The notes under the pieces are model-generated. The model did not search any database. It saw only the letters and a list, made by a program, of their open reading frames with translations, and was not told the DNA's origin. Below, piece by piece: positions 1-11,841 of a DNA stretch of 64,000 nucleotides (the stretch's first letter is position 1; the number at the start of each line of letters is the position of its first letter). A program made the position numbers and the translations under genes. The stretch comes from Xiphophorus maculatus (Eukaryota; Chordata; Actinopteri; Cyprinodontiformes; Poeciliidae). The stretch spans positions 30,133,453-30,197,452 of the forward strand of contig NC_036445.1 of NCBI RefSeq assembly GCF_002775205.1, in the 5' to 3' direction.

Positions 1-3000
1 CATTTTTTCTGTTATAACATATGTGAACTTCAGAGTCCACGCCTCCAGCAAGCCAGCGCTCAGATCCTCTGCACGAAGCAAAGCGTAGCGTTTGTTTTTA
101 ATGTGCTCTTGGTTGTATGTTGTGGCATGACGCGTTGGCTTTGAGAACCTTTGTGTTTGTTGTCAGGCTGGTTCTATTTAAGCGGTAACAATTTGTGGAT
201 GTGGCCTTTGAAGCTTTACTGAACTTTTGTTTTTTGCCCCCCTGGGTGAGTAAAAAAAATGTTGAAGATTTGTTTGATGATCTGAAACATTTAACCACCA
301 GAAATGTGTGAAACACGCTTGAGTTGTGGAGTCCATCAAAGCGGCGTCCCTGCTATGGGACAATAGTCGGACATTTTCTGCCCACAAAAGACGATTCTGC
401 TGAATCACCTGGGAGAACACTCGAAACTTGATGGTGTTTTTGTTTGTAGCCAATTGCATTTTAATTCTGTCTTTCTTTTGACAAAAATGTCATTTAAAAA
501 AATATATATATTTGGAAACACATCTAGTGGTTTTTGATTGCGGCGTTATGGTTCTTTACCCAGGGTGCCTCTGTGTCAGTGGTGACAGTCTCAGTCTCTC
601 ACGGTGGTGGACTTTGCGTGTCCAGGCAGTGGTGAGTGGTTGCCCCCTTGAGTTGAGCTCAGGGTAAGCACAGTGAAGAAATGTGGTGAAACATCACAGG
701 ACTGCAGTCGTCTCATCTGGAGCTCCACCAGAGATGGAAACATGTTTGAAAAGTTGTGACCTTGAAATTGTGTAACACTGTTTTCTGCAGCTCCTCCATT
801 AGCTCATATATTGTAAAAAAAAAATTCTTCTAATGTCAGCAGACAACATATCTCATATTAAAGCTAAAACTATTTCTTCTATGTGGAATCTTTTTCTTGA
901 TATTTGCCTTCAAATATGAGAGCTGCCATTTTCATTAATGTGCAACTAGAACGTTGTAAAAAATCAAATTAAACTTTTTAATTTTCACCAACCTTACAAG
1001 GAGTAATTTACTGACAATTACTTCGATTCAAAAAGATTAATTTTGAATAATATAGGTATATTATGTAAATAAGATTTTTTTTTCTAGGTATTAGTTTGCT
1101 GAAAATACATTTTTTTAAGCCAAATGAGTCAAAATGCAAATTTTTTGAGGAGTCTGTATTGACTCCAAAAGCTGTAGTGTCACCTGTAAATAAGCACGTA
1201 CTCATGTCTAAGTTCACATAACAGATGTGAGTCCTTCCTTCTGAGTGAGTATATGCTTTATTGTATCATATCATTCTTTAGAAAAAGAATAAGATATGAA
1301 GAAAATATTTAAAGTTACTTACACAAAGATAACTTCTTGAGAATGTTAGAGAGAACCAGAGGCGTTTTCCCTTACAGGAACTGATAAATGCAGTTTCTTG
1401 TTTCCTCCAAAAATCTGTGCACACAGATAAAAACAATGAGCTGTGGAAATGGGAAGATTTTACAAATGCAATAGACTGTTTTTGATAACAATCCAAACAG
1501 CACAGTTCCTTAGGAGGGCCGTTTCCCAGACTGTCTCACTCTAATCAGGCCATCTGAGCTTTTTAATGAGGGTTGCGATTTTTTTTCTGCAACTCTGCAA
1601 AGTCAGAGTTGTTTTCTCTCTGATTGTGCTTATGTGAGGATGAAATTAAATGTTACAGAAAAACAAAATGTGTGCCCTCACCTTCCCTCTGCTCTCCCCT
1701 CTATATGTCCTTGTTTAGTGAGTTTAAAAGTTTAAAACTCTATCTAAAGGTCTTGATGATAAGCAAAGAAGTCAAGGATGTACAAACTGGGAGGCATCAT
1801 GAGATGAAAGAAAGACAAAACCAATGAAGAATCAAGAGTCAGTGGAGAAGGTTTCTCTCCTTTCGCCATTAGAATCTATATTTTAAATGGGAACTCTATG
1901 CGCCAGAACTATAAAGTGGTGAGGCCACAGGCAGCAGAAACTCTGGTAAGCTAACATACACTCATGATAACCTAACTTCACCATGCTAATGTAATTAATC
2001 ACTTTGTTTGTAGAAGATAGAATAGATCCACAATCCATGAGGCAGTAATCAGAGTCCAGGTACATGAAGCAAAGTTCAGAACCAGAGCCAGAGTAACTTA
2101 CACTGCAGGTGGAGGCAGGTCAGGTACTCCATCAAGAAAAATAACATGCCCAGTCAAACTCTATGACAAGGATGATGACAGACAATCTCACACTGCGCGA
2201 GTGCAGAACAGGAGTTCATATAGCAGCACAGGTGGGAGCAACCAGCAGGAACAGCAGGAGCAGAGACACAGATAAGAGCAATGAGCTAATCAGCAGGTAA
2301 AAGAGGGGCTGTGAGCTCATGACATGGCATGAATCATGACAGGAAACACAGGAAACAGGGAAATTATGATAGACCCAAAATAAAGAGGGCTTAAAATAAA
2401 TCTAAACTTAATGAAGCCAATGCTAAATGTACTGAGAGAAACTTAAACTGGTTGTTTAGCTGAGATTAAAGAGAAATGCACATGGGGGGCTCAGCAGTGC
2501 GCCTCCTGCTGGGCCATCAACTCACACTTCATTCATCTCGCTGAAGTGCACTGAGACAATCTGATAGTTTTAAAAAACACAGTTGTCAAAAGATTTCTGG
2601 ATCTACCAGATACTTTTGTGTGGTTTGTTATTAGAAATTATTGGGATTAAAATGCCTAAAGTGTGTGTTGCAATTAAAGGGAAGGATAACAATATGATTT
2701 GGATGATTTCTTTTACCGGTCAGTTGTTGGTATTCCTCTTTTATTAAGGTCATCATGCAAGACAATGCTACCAGTCAGCACCAGCCAAGTCGGGTAAGAA
2801 GGTAAAGTCTACTAGCATTTCATTTTTCTGGCACTGCTATAACTACAAAAGGAATATTTATCATAATTTGTTCTGCAAACTTCAAAAACAAGCTAACCAC
2901 TATATGTGTCAGACTGTTGCAAACATGGTTGTAACAACTCTGAACTCTTTTTTCTGCAACCAATTGATACGAATTCTATCAAAAACTGCTGTGAGTGTTC

Positions 3001-6000
3001 TCTGTTTAAAATGGTAGAGCAAAAGCGAACGCTTAGAGAACATACTGTACATTCGATTTTCATCATGGCTTAAAATCTACCGTTTTGAAAAAAAAAAAAA
3101 CTCTAGGTAGAAGAAAGAATGAATGTGTTCAAAAGTCCTTAATGAAAATAGGACACTCTTCAGTTCCTTCTCAATCATCAAGGCTCTCTCCAACCTGTCT
3201 GGTTCTGTTCTAGTCAAGTTGGATGTATTTCCATTAGCACTGTCTCCCTCACTATGTTGGTGTGAATGTGGGTGGGAATGCAGGCGGGCGGTGAGCACAC
3301 AGGAGTCGTGGTCCACTCTATGATGGAGTCATTTTAAACGTGTTCCTTTGGATGGCCAGTTTCTCCAAAATCTCTCAGTATATTTTGCTCTGCCACCACA
3401 ATCTGTAAAAAAGTTAGAACATCAAGGTTTGACTATGGTATTATTGATTTGCAGTTCGCCATCTCATCAACTGCTACAAGCTTGTTGCGGATTGAAAACG
3501 GTGGTTAAGATGTTGTTGCTGAGGCAAATCCACTGGGCAACCCACAAATGCAGTCTGCTGCCAATCAAATTGCTTATGCACCACGCCTGGCTACGTGCTT
3601 GCAAAAAATGGAGATCTACTGACGTCGTTTTTATTGACGTCGTATCTGAGCGAACTCGTCCTACAGCTTTCGAGATCCAGTTAAAGCCACACTCACGGAC
3701 ACGTGTGTCTGTTTCCCCTCTAAAGCCCAGGGAAGCCTTGTGCATTGTTACTGTGCATTTATGGTCAATCAGAAAGACTGAATATTCACACACATTCATT
3801 ATATATAGTAGACAGATTGTGGAATGCTAACACATGTAGCACATGTCTAATCAAAAAGGAAGATTGGTAACATAAGAGAGGGTGCCTCATCAGATTGGTC
3901 GACAGGCATTCAATCCTAGTGACTCAACGTAACTTGCCTGAAATAAATAAGCTAAAAAGAAGAAGGTATTCATTTGATGCTATTTTATGATTTAATTAGT
4001 AAAAGCTCAGATCTAGGACCACTATCACACTAGAGTTGAGCATGTTCAAGCTGTAGTCATCAGTAGGATGTATTATTAGATATGGTTCAGACTTCTTCTT
4101 GTGATACGTGCTAAGAATAATACATTCCTCTCCATTACATGCATTCAAACACCGAAGGAACATGTTCACAAATAGATGGGTATGCCATTGGTTCAATGAA
4201 ATGCAAACCATCAAAAGTGCTGGTAAATTATTATCTGCATCATTCAGTTATTTTTTTTTCTTTTTTTCTTTCACCTTTATACCTTTTGTACAGGTATTTC
4301 TAGTTGAGACACTGCATCTTATTTTTAAGAAAGACCTGTTTTAAACAGCTGCAGCCATCTTGGAGACTGGACTGTAAGCTGCCCCTCAGCTGTCAGTTCC
4401 TGTCAAAGTTTTGACTTCAGGAGTCGTTTTTGTCATATCTGACTTTGGAAAATTCAACTTCCAAAGACAAAGAACGCACCAGCAGTGCTTTCAATTAACC
4501 AGCTCGGAAGCTATTAATCAGATTAAAACTGCAGAGGTTGTCATCAAACTAACAATTTTTTTAGATTGCTTACTCTGTACATAACACCGTGACTTGACAA
4601 AAAAGTGGCAACTAAGAATCCAATGCAGCTGACTCTTCGTCACCCCGGACGGTGAGCCATGTCCCCTCTATCAAAAATCACATTTGCGAAAAGACATGAT
4701 TCAGCTACAGCTGCTTCACTTCCCTTCCCAGCGTTTTTCTCTTCTTTATAAACGGACCATATGTGTCCCTTCCTTCAAACAAAGCAAGCTTTTGGAATGG
4801 ACAGTGGGACATTAAAGTAAGAGGAAATATGTGTTCGTGATTGCTTGGCTGCGGTGGAGGTTTCTTTTTATATGAGATCAAATAGGGGAAAAAACAGAGA
4901 AACATGGACAGGCTGAAACTAGTCATGAGTGCATATTGAGAAACTGCTCTAGCGGGACTGCGTCCGTCTTTTCTGTACAGGAAACTAATTATTGAAGACG
5001 CGTTAAATTCAAAAGCAGGGTTTTATTGCTTCCTAATTCTCTAAGGCAATGTATTTTCATCGGAGGAAATTGGCTTCACACAAGCTGCCTATGGTGGACA
5101 ACAGGAAGAAGAAGTTCGACTTAACAAAATGCTTTTGTCCTTCCTATGAAAATTACATTCTGATGCTTGTTCAGGTCAAACATAAGACAGAAAAAAATGC
5201 GTCTTTAGACATAAAGAATTTGGTTTTATCATTTAAAAAGCAGACATAGGCTAATAAAATGTACATTGAAAGTAGCTAAAATACACAACACAGACAAGCC
5301 TTTTATTTTACTATTTTAACACTGAATGTGCACAGCTTGAGTGTTGTTGGACATTTAGGATGGATTCATGCATGTAGGGTTTTTGTGTGCTGATCTTTTA
5401 TGGGATATATAAAACGTCCCTAAATAAATAAAATATCTATCTATCGTCTTTCCAGAGACTCCTGCACTCTTTGGAAAGTGGATTGATGACCATGGCTTAC
5501 AGGTGATGAAAACCTAAAATCTAATGTTAACCCACTTTATTTATTCATTTATTTATTTATGCATCATTACATCAAAACAATTTCCTAGCCTTTGAACTTG
5601 TTTACGGGCAATGACAATAAAAGTGATTCTGATTCTGATTATTAAGTAATAACCATTTTACCTTCTACACATCTATCCAGTCAGCAGTCTTCACCATGAC
5701 TTTGCAGTCTAGACACAGAGATCAGATATTCAAGAAACACCATGAGTTTCCAATATTTAATTATTTTCCACTTTATTTTAATTTTCTGAGATAATTCATT
5801 TTATGGCTTTCATCATCCTTATGGATGATGCCAGGATCATCAAAACTGTCAGAAATAAAGGCTTGAAATGTTTCACTCTGCTTGTGGTTAATCTGCACAA
5901 GCTTCACATAAATAGTTTTTACTCACTTGGTTACTTATATGCAAAACATGTTCTCTTTTTAAAATTATTTATTTTCAACAACTACTTAGCATGTACTTTT

Positions 6001-6590
6001 AAAACTAAAGTAAAATTGCAAAGGTGTCATGTCAGCTGGAGTTCAGTTGTTGAAAACAGTCTGCGCTTCACTGCCCTCTGGTGGTAAATATATCAAAGTT
6101 GCGTCAAAGCACATTTTGCTGATATCAAAAAGTCCAGTTTAGGAGAAAAATGGCCATAGTGTCACTGTGATTGACTGGCAAGCAAAGTGGCCTGACCTAG
6201 GTCATTTTTTTTCTTAGCTTTATGCTTCATTGAAATGTTCTGTGTTGTGTATCTGTGTTCTGCCACTTACCTATTACTGCTGCTAATTCACAAACATTTA
6301 CCCCCTCAGTGACAAATAAATGATTATTATGTTCCAAAACATATGTTTGTTATCGCTGTTAACATATATGAACCCATACAAAAAGATTTGACGGTGTAGA
6401 GTAGACAAAGATCAGGTCCCTTATGTTGTGAACAGTGATCTAGTTTATGCAGTCAGTCTGTATTTCTGTTGTTTTGTCTTTGCTGATCAACTAGTCAGAA
6501 GGGTACATAACTATGTTCTAACCAGTTTCTGTTCTGTCAGCTCCAGTCTGGGCCCAACATTAGTTAATGTTTACTCACATTATCATTGGG
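1..6590. other. Intergenic, no supported gene
   Basis: No exon chain with matching splice phases was found on either strand. Open frames here are short and AT-driven; the longest (3348-3830, +) has no recognisable domain. One short piece, 556-640, has an acceptor-like CCCAG before an open stretch ending in TGA, but nothing connects to it. A LINE-like tail, a CAATGACAATAAAA motif followed by repeated GATTCT, lies at 5610-5640. AT-rich simple sequence is common. Confidence 0.6.
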
Positions 6591-6644
6591 GCCTGCCCAT
6601 AGCAATGCATAGGGATTGTAATCCCTATGCATTGCATGGCAGGC
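6591..6644. repeat. Long palindrome (hairpin)
   Basis: Two arms of about 24 bases, beginning GCCTGCC and ending GGCAGGC, are almost perfect reverse complements around a short centre near 6617. Only a few bases break the symmetry. It could be a foldback element or the terminus of a DNA transposon. It stands about 400 bases before the tandem array. Confidence 0.75.
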
Positions 6645-6844
6645 ACCTATTGTTCTACACCTCAAAATAACTGCCGCTTCCTACTACCGTTAATGCGGCT
6701 CGTACCGCTGCATGCCCCCTCACAATATATATATCAAAACGTGAGGCTCAATCCCGTGAGGGGAGCTATTACTTTTGTTGGCATTTCGAGTAACTGTGGC
6801 GACATAATTAACAAAAAACGAGCCAAATTTAACTCAAAACAAAA

Positions 6845-6876
6845 GTCTAACTGACACAAAACAGTGTCAGTTAGAC
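6845..6876. repeat. 13-bp perfect-stem hairpin
   Basis: GTCTAACTGACAC at 6845-6857 is exactly reverse-complementary to 6864-6876, with a six-base loop. It lies between the 6591 palindrome and the tandem array and may belong to the same repeat unit. Confidence 0.75.
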
Positions 6877-7015
6877 TCAAAATAGACATAGAATTTAGTC
6901 TGCCTCTCTGAACTGCTCTTTAGAACTACAATGACTGAAGGTTAGAACTACAACATGGCGGAACTGTCAGTTACTACAGAGGAGGACTGAGCTGGCCTTT
7001 AGAACTACTTGTGTT

Positions 7016-7632
7016 TTGGGCATTATATAACTGATTTTACCCAACCATTGTTACACATGGGATTAGTGTGGCAATTTAAAATGAAGCTTACTGAAAATTT
7101 CAAAATAAAAGCCTTGAATATTTTTACATCATGTAGTTGCTCTTTTTGGCTTTATTTGACTTTTTCATCCAAAGCACTGTTACACATGATATTAGTTTAG
7201 CGCTTTGAAATGAAGCATACTGAAAATTTCAAAATAAAAGCCTTGAATATTTTTACATCAGATAATTGCTCTTTTTGGCTTTATGTGACTTTTTTATCCA
7301 AAGCACTGTTACACATGGGATTAGTGTGGCAATTTAAAATTAAGCTTAACAAAAATTTCAAAATAAAAGCCTTGACAATTTTTACATCAGATAATTGCTC
7401 TTTTGAGCATTATATAACTGATTTAACCCAGCAATTGTTACACATGGGATTAGTTTGGCACTTTGAAATGAAGCTTAACAAAAATTTCAAAATAAAAGCC
7501 TTGAGAAATCTTACATTAGGTAATTGCTCTTTTGAGCAATAAATAACTGATTTAACCCAATGACTATTAGACATGGGATTAGTTTGGACCTTTGAAATTA
7601 AGCTTAACAAAAATTTCAAAATAAAAGCCTCA
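7016..7632. repeat. Tandem array, ~128-bp unit, about five copies
   Basis: The phrase CACATGGGATTAGTNTGG recurs near 7054, 7184, 7311, 7441 and 7570. Each copy is followed by an AAAATTTCAAAATAAAAGCC block, giving a period near 128-130 bases. Copies differ by scattered substitutions, so the array is old or slowly homogenised. Open frames across it, such as 7210-7542, are by-products of the repeat and not genes. It resembles a minisatellite inside a decayed element. Confidence 0.85.
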
Positions 7633-7651
7633 ACATGCCCCTGAGGTTAGT

Positions 7652-7736
7652 GCACCGCCGCAGGCGGTGCAATAATATTATTCTGCATTATCTTTTTCTC
7701 TCAGGTCAGGGAATTGCCTTGCGCAGCAAGGCAGTT
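7652..7736. repeat. Two adjacent GC-rich hairpins
   Basis: At 7652-7670 eight-base arms (GCACCGCC / GGCGGTGC) flank GCA. At 7712-7736 eleven-base arms with one mismatch (around TTGCCTTGC / GCAAGGCAG) flank another GCA. Both stand directly after the tandem array. Short GC-rich hairpins in otherwise AT-rich DNA are typical of transposon subterminal regions. Confidence 0.7.
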
Positions 7737-9850
7737 CATTAGCATTAGCATTTTAGCTTATATAAGCTATTAGCTATTTATTTGACTTATTAGCCATGTT
7801 TAGTCTACTGAATGGAGTAATACCATTATAGAAAACATCCCAGTGATGTCCCACATGCTACTGACAGCAATCACGCTAACATTAGCATTTTTGCTAATTT
7901 TAGCTGATACACTTACTTTATCATACTGAATGGTGCAAGTCAATGTTAGTAAACATTCTTGTCATTGTATTCATATGATTGCAGCTTTCTTTAGCATTGA
8001 TGCTAATTTGTAGCATCAGAACGCTGGGTCCAAACCGACGGGCACACTTTGGCAGGCCCCGGTTAAATTTCTTCAGGAATTTTCTAGTTAACCATATTAG
8101 CCATTAATTCCTTTACAACTGACCAGAGCAGACGAGTGACTGAGGGGACATGCCAATCACTTCACCACTTCACTATTCTGAAGCTAGTGCAGTTGTTTGC
8201 TGATGGACATTGTTCTGATTTAATTTGCATCCGCAGCAGAACAAAGCGTTGCATAATGCGGTCTCTGTGCAATAAAGCAGAACTAAACATAGGGTGTGTC
8301 ACATGCTTCATTTTAAAATGGAAGGCGCCCTACTCTTAGTTTATGTGTAACACTCAAAGCCACTGAGTTCCGCTTCACACCTTTGGCTCTGCGATGCCTC
8401 AGAAAGAGCAAATGTGTGCAGGATATTGTTCATTTGAGATTTATGGCCACCCAAAGGCAGCTCTGAGTGGGTTCATGACAGAACAGCTTTGTGAACGAAG
8501 CTTATGTTTTGTCCCCCACACATTGGCCTTTTTGCAAGGCTGCTGACTACCAATTGGCCGTCCAAGCCACCAGTTGTTTCTTATGTTCCGGTAATTAAAA
8601 CACAGTAAAACCTGAACCAAGAACAGAGAAATGTGTTTGGTTAATCAAGGTGGTAAGAACAAGAACAAAGTTAGTTCTGGCCTGAATAACTTGTACTCCA
8701 CACACAGCATTACTGGGACATTCCTCATAGACCTCTTCCACTGACACTTTAGAGGTTGTCCGTGAAGTAAGGGTCATACATGACATAATTGTAGCCTTCA
8801 GCATCTACAATAACTCATGAACTAAATCAGCTACAACATTTATTTTTCCTTTGGAATCAATAAAGGATTTGAAAATTGATTTGAATTAATATAACATAAT
8901 GACATTTTTACAGCCTGACTCAAGGGCTGTAACAAACTGATGAACAGAACTACAATAAATGATTTAGCTGAACATCAAAACTTATTAGTAAATTCAGAAT
9001 GCATGGATATGTGGAAATGTACATGGTGCAAAACCCAAACTTCAGAGGTGGCCAAGGCGAACTCCCCACTGGGCAGAGGAGCAGGCAGGAGCACACTGCA
9101 TCTCATTCCTCTAATGTCAGGTTCCAACCTGAAAAACAGACACAAAGGCACCCCCGAGTGGTGGGGTGGTGACAACATATGGAAAAGAAAGTTACAATAC
9201 AAAGTTAAAAGATAAGAATATCCAAACTTAAGACAAAAGAAGAGTACATGTCAAATTTTTAATAGAAAATGTTTAAAGGCTTTGGGTTGAGTTAGAGCCT
9301 TTGTAGCTTTTAGGCTTATTAAAACTTTTAAGGTTTCAAAGTATCAATTCAGTCTTGAGGTCTAGAATCAATAGGAATGAATATATAATTTAAATGGTTT
9401 TGGTAAAGTGGCTTAAGAAGATTTGTTGTGAACTGTCTCTTTAAAAATAAAATAAATTAAATTGAATTTGATTGCGTGGAGGGGCATTGGGTTTTATATG
9501 AGATCCCTTACTTTTGAGAATTTAAAAAGTAGAATAAAAAAACTGTAAATAAATTAGTTTTGGTTGGTCAAGACTTTTTCTTTTTGTTCAAAGAAATAAT
9601 ATTCTTATATCAAAACTTAATTTTAATGCCACAATATAGTTAAATTAAGTGTTCGATTTCAGTTCAAAAATATTTAACATACATTTATTATAAAATAAAA
9701 ATAAAAGTAGAAAAATTGTAGCGATTTTATAAATGTACACGATTCACCCAAGTCCTTTGTAAACTGGTTTGTGGGATATTTATATATTCTATGAAATATT
9801 TTGAAGTGAACTTCCTTTACCTTTTGTACTTTAAACCTTTCTGGTTATCC
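7737..9850. other. Intergenic, no gene seen
   Basis: Low-complexity runs of TTAGCATTAGC type occupy about 7739-8000. A tail-like TTTGGAATCAATAAAGGATTTG sits near 8851-8873, a common ending of fish retroelements. The remainder to the zdhhc3 promoter is AT-rich, with only short shadow ORFs. EXOSC7, which is head-to-head with ZDHHC3 in human, was looked for on the minus strand and not seen. Confidence 0.6.
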
Positions 9851-9851
9851 C

Positions 9852-9894
9852 ATTGGCTCCGCTTCTGACGTCATGACGTCCTGATGTTTTATAG
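9852..9894 (+). promoter_or_regulatory. Candidate zdhhc3 promoter: inverted CCAAT, tandem CRE, TATA-like
   Basis: An inverted CCAAT box (ATTGG) lies at 9852-9856. A full palindromic CRE, TGACGTCA, lies at 9866-9873 and is followed directly by a second TGACGTC at 9874-9880. A TTTTATAG TATA-like element is at 9887-9894. The spacing suits a start site near 9915-9930, before the first exon's donor at 10003. CRE sites bind CREB/ATF factors. The role here is inferred from position and motif only. Confidence 0.6.
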
Positions 9895-9919
9895 AGGGGT
9901 GGCTGATGGCGCTGAGGCA

Positions 9920-10002
9920 GACGATGAAGGAGGGTGGGGGGGTTTACCACAGCAGCAGGAGCAGGGAAGGAAGGAAGCGAGCGGAGGATGCTTATCTTCA
10001 AG
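9920..10002 (+). other. zdhhc3 non-coding exon 1 (5' UTR)
   Basis: Purine-rich sequence ends in AAG before a strong donor GTGAGC at 10003. It joins well to the acceptor at 11660-11661. The 5' boundary is a guess placed below the TATA-like element. It carries the ATG of a short uORF at 9988, so it is unlikely to encode the protein N-terminus. Confidence 0.55.
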
Positions 10003-11682
10003 GTGAGCTAATGTGAAATATAGGAAGGCTTCCTGTTCTGTAAAGACAGCAATAGCACCTCTGGGTCTCTACCGCGTTAGAGGTAAAAGAAAAGAGACCG
10101 TTTCAAAAATAAACAGTAATACGGAAATTTAAATGGTCCCTTTTTAGCTGATTGGCTAGCATTAGCTAGATGGAATGAGGTGTGTTTCGGCTCGGTTTGG
10201 ACTCTTGAAATGCAACAAAGTCCATGTAAAACTTGCTTTAAGTCAGCATTTACTGTACGTACCAATGTTGACATGACCAGTAATTACATTTTCATTCTTA
10301 TCTGAAGTTGACTTGTGTTAGCCTGTATATAGCACCAACAGAGACACATTGGCGCATGTCGAAAGCTGGGAATCAATGACCCAGTTTACTTCCTGTAAAG
10401 GAAATAAACAGGGGGGGGGAAATCCTATTGCGCTACCAGTAACATCTTCTGCTCGTTTCTTTACCGCTTGTATTAGAAAATCCAGTATCTGTCTCTTGGT
10501 TTTCCTTATCCGTGTTGTCTGTTTCAGCTTCATATGATGCTTTTCCCGATTTTTATGCTAGAGAACAGAGTTATGGACAGGAACATGCATCATAAATATG
10601 ATTACAAGTAAAATCTTTGATTCAAAGCAACGCCCATGCGTGTTCTCTGAGAAGGAGGTGCAAAGCAAAAAGATTTTACCTAAAACAGCAATGAAATCGA
10701 AAATGACGCCAAGATTTTGTGGGTAGGAGGTCAACAGTTGAGAAATGCTCGATCATTTCTGTTGATGGTGAAATCCTTGATGTTTTGCCATTACTGTGTA
10801 GTCCAATTCATATGGATAGTGGGACTTATTAATTTTGATTTATATTGATGGGAGACATGTTTTTTCAAACAAGAAAACTTCTGAAACAATATTCAGTTCA
10901 TCACTGAAATAACATAAAATGTGTCCATATAGATGTACAGTGAATCCAATCCAATCATGTAGACATCTTGAACGCCTGCTGTAGAGCTTGGCAGTTTGGT
11001 AAAAATCCAATCATGATGAAATGTTTCATATCAGTTGAGCACGATACAAAACAAATGACTGTTTTTGTCAATCTTTTGTATATCAGGTTATTTTTTATTT
11101 TAAATGCTGCTTTTTTTTAAAGATAAACATTACATTGAACTTTCTGCAGCTGTTTTGGCTTAATAAAAGAAGTTGGCTTAGTTTAAACTAAAATTTTCAG
11201 GGAAACATGGAAAAATAAAAGAAACCAATAAAACAGACATTGTCTGTCTTATGAAAGAAAATAAATTGCAGTTCTTTATATCGTCCGATCAAATTTCTGT
11301 GTGGCTCTTTTCCAGCCACATGATTGGTTTAGCCCAGTGCAACTCTTGTTATCATTGGCTCTTCATCTTTTAGGTCTATGTCTACCTTTATTATACGGCT
11401 CTAGTTTATTGCTAGTCTATTAATCGAGTTATTAAATATGAGGTCAAGTTCAGTTTACTATTGAAATTGGTAGCTGTGTCCTGATATAACTTTATCCACT
11501 TCTGATACAAAGTGTCAGAAGCTTTGAGTATTGGCCTATACTGATAGTAACCCGATACTATATCAGCACGAATTGTACATATTTATATTCCTCATTATGT
11601 CTTTTATGTAATATTTTGCCCCTTGCTTCTTCCTGACCCTCTGACCCCTCTTCCCCCCCAGCATGTGATGACTGAAGCCTGA
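9988..11682 (+). other. Spliced uORF of zdhhc3 (11 codons)
   Basis: An ATG at 9988 runs five codons to the exon 1 donor. It continues after the acceptor (exon 2 begins 11662) for six codons to TGA at 11680-11682. The predicted peptide is MLIFKHVMTEA. It ends 52 bases before the main start at 11735, leaving room for reinitiation. Translation is inferred. Confidence 0.45.
10003..11661 (+). other. zdhhc3 intron 1
   Basis: The donor GTGAGC at 10003 pairs with a C-rich acceptor at 11661. The interior is AT-rich with no coding-like exon. Around 11520-11570 there is a fragment with repeated CGATACTATATC-like motifs, resembling a widespread fish hAT-type remnant also seen near 42350. Confidence 0.5.
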
Positions 11683-11727
11683 AGGTTGAGAGGCTGCGGC
11701 AGCAGGACCTGCTAGCATCCAGCTTCA

Positions 11728-11841
11728 ATGAAGGATGAAGAGCCCGGTGCACAGATGCAGGGACGTGGAGCACGGACGCGGGCAGGCCGGGTCTGGGGCC
11801 GGGTCTGGTGGTGGGGGAGGGTCCAACTGCCTACAACCTGA
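11728..11841 (+). other. Overlapping uORF across the zdhhc3 start
   Basis: An ATG at 11728, seven bases before the chosen start, opens a different frame that runs 37 codons to TGA at 11839-11841. It overlaps the main frame. Ribosomes that start there would bypass the main AUG, so it could lower translation. The main start at 11735 is preferred because its frame leads into a DHHC protein with a family-like N-terminus. Confidence 0.5.

Noticed and set aside
3348-3830. 160-codon plus-strand open frame in the left intergenic region
   Set aside because: No domain, signal or splice context; composition is like the surrounding non-coding DNA. Kept only as unproven.
1-9850. EXOSC7 head-to-head with zdhhc3
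   Set aside because: Expected from human order, but no exosome-subunit exons were recognised on the minus strand.
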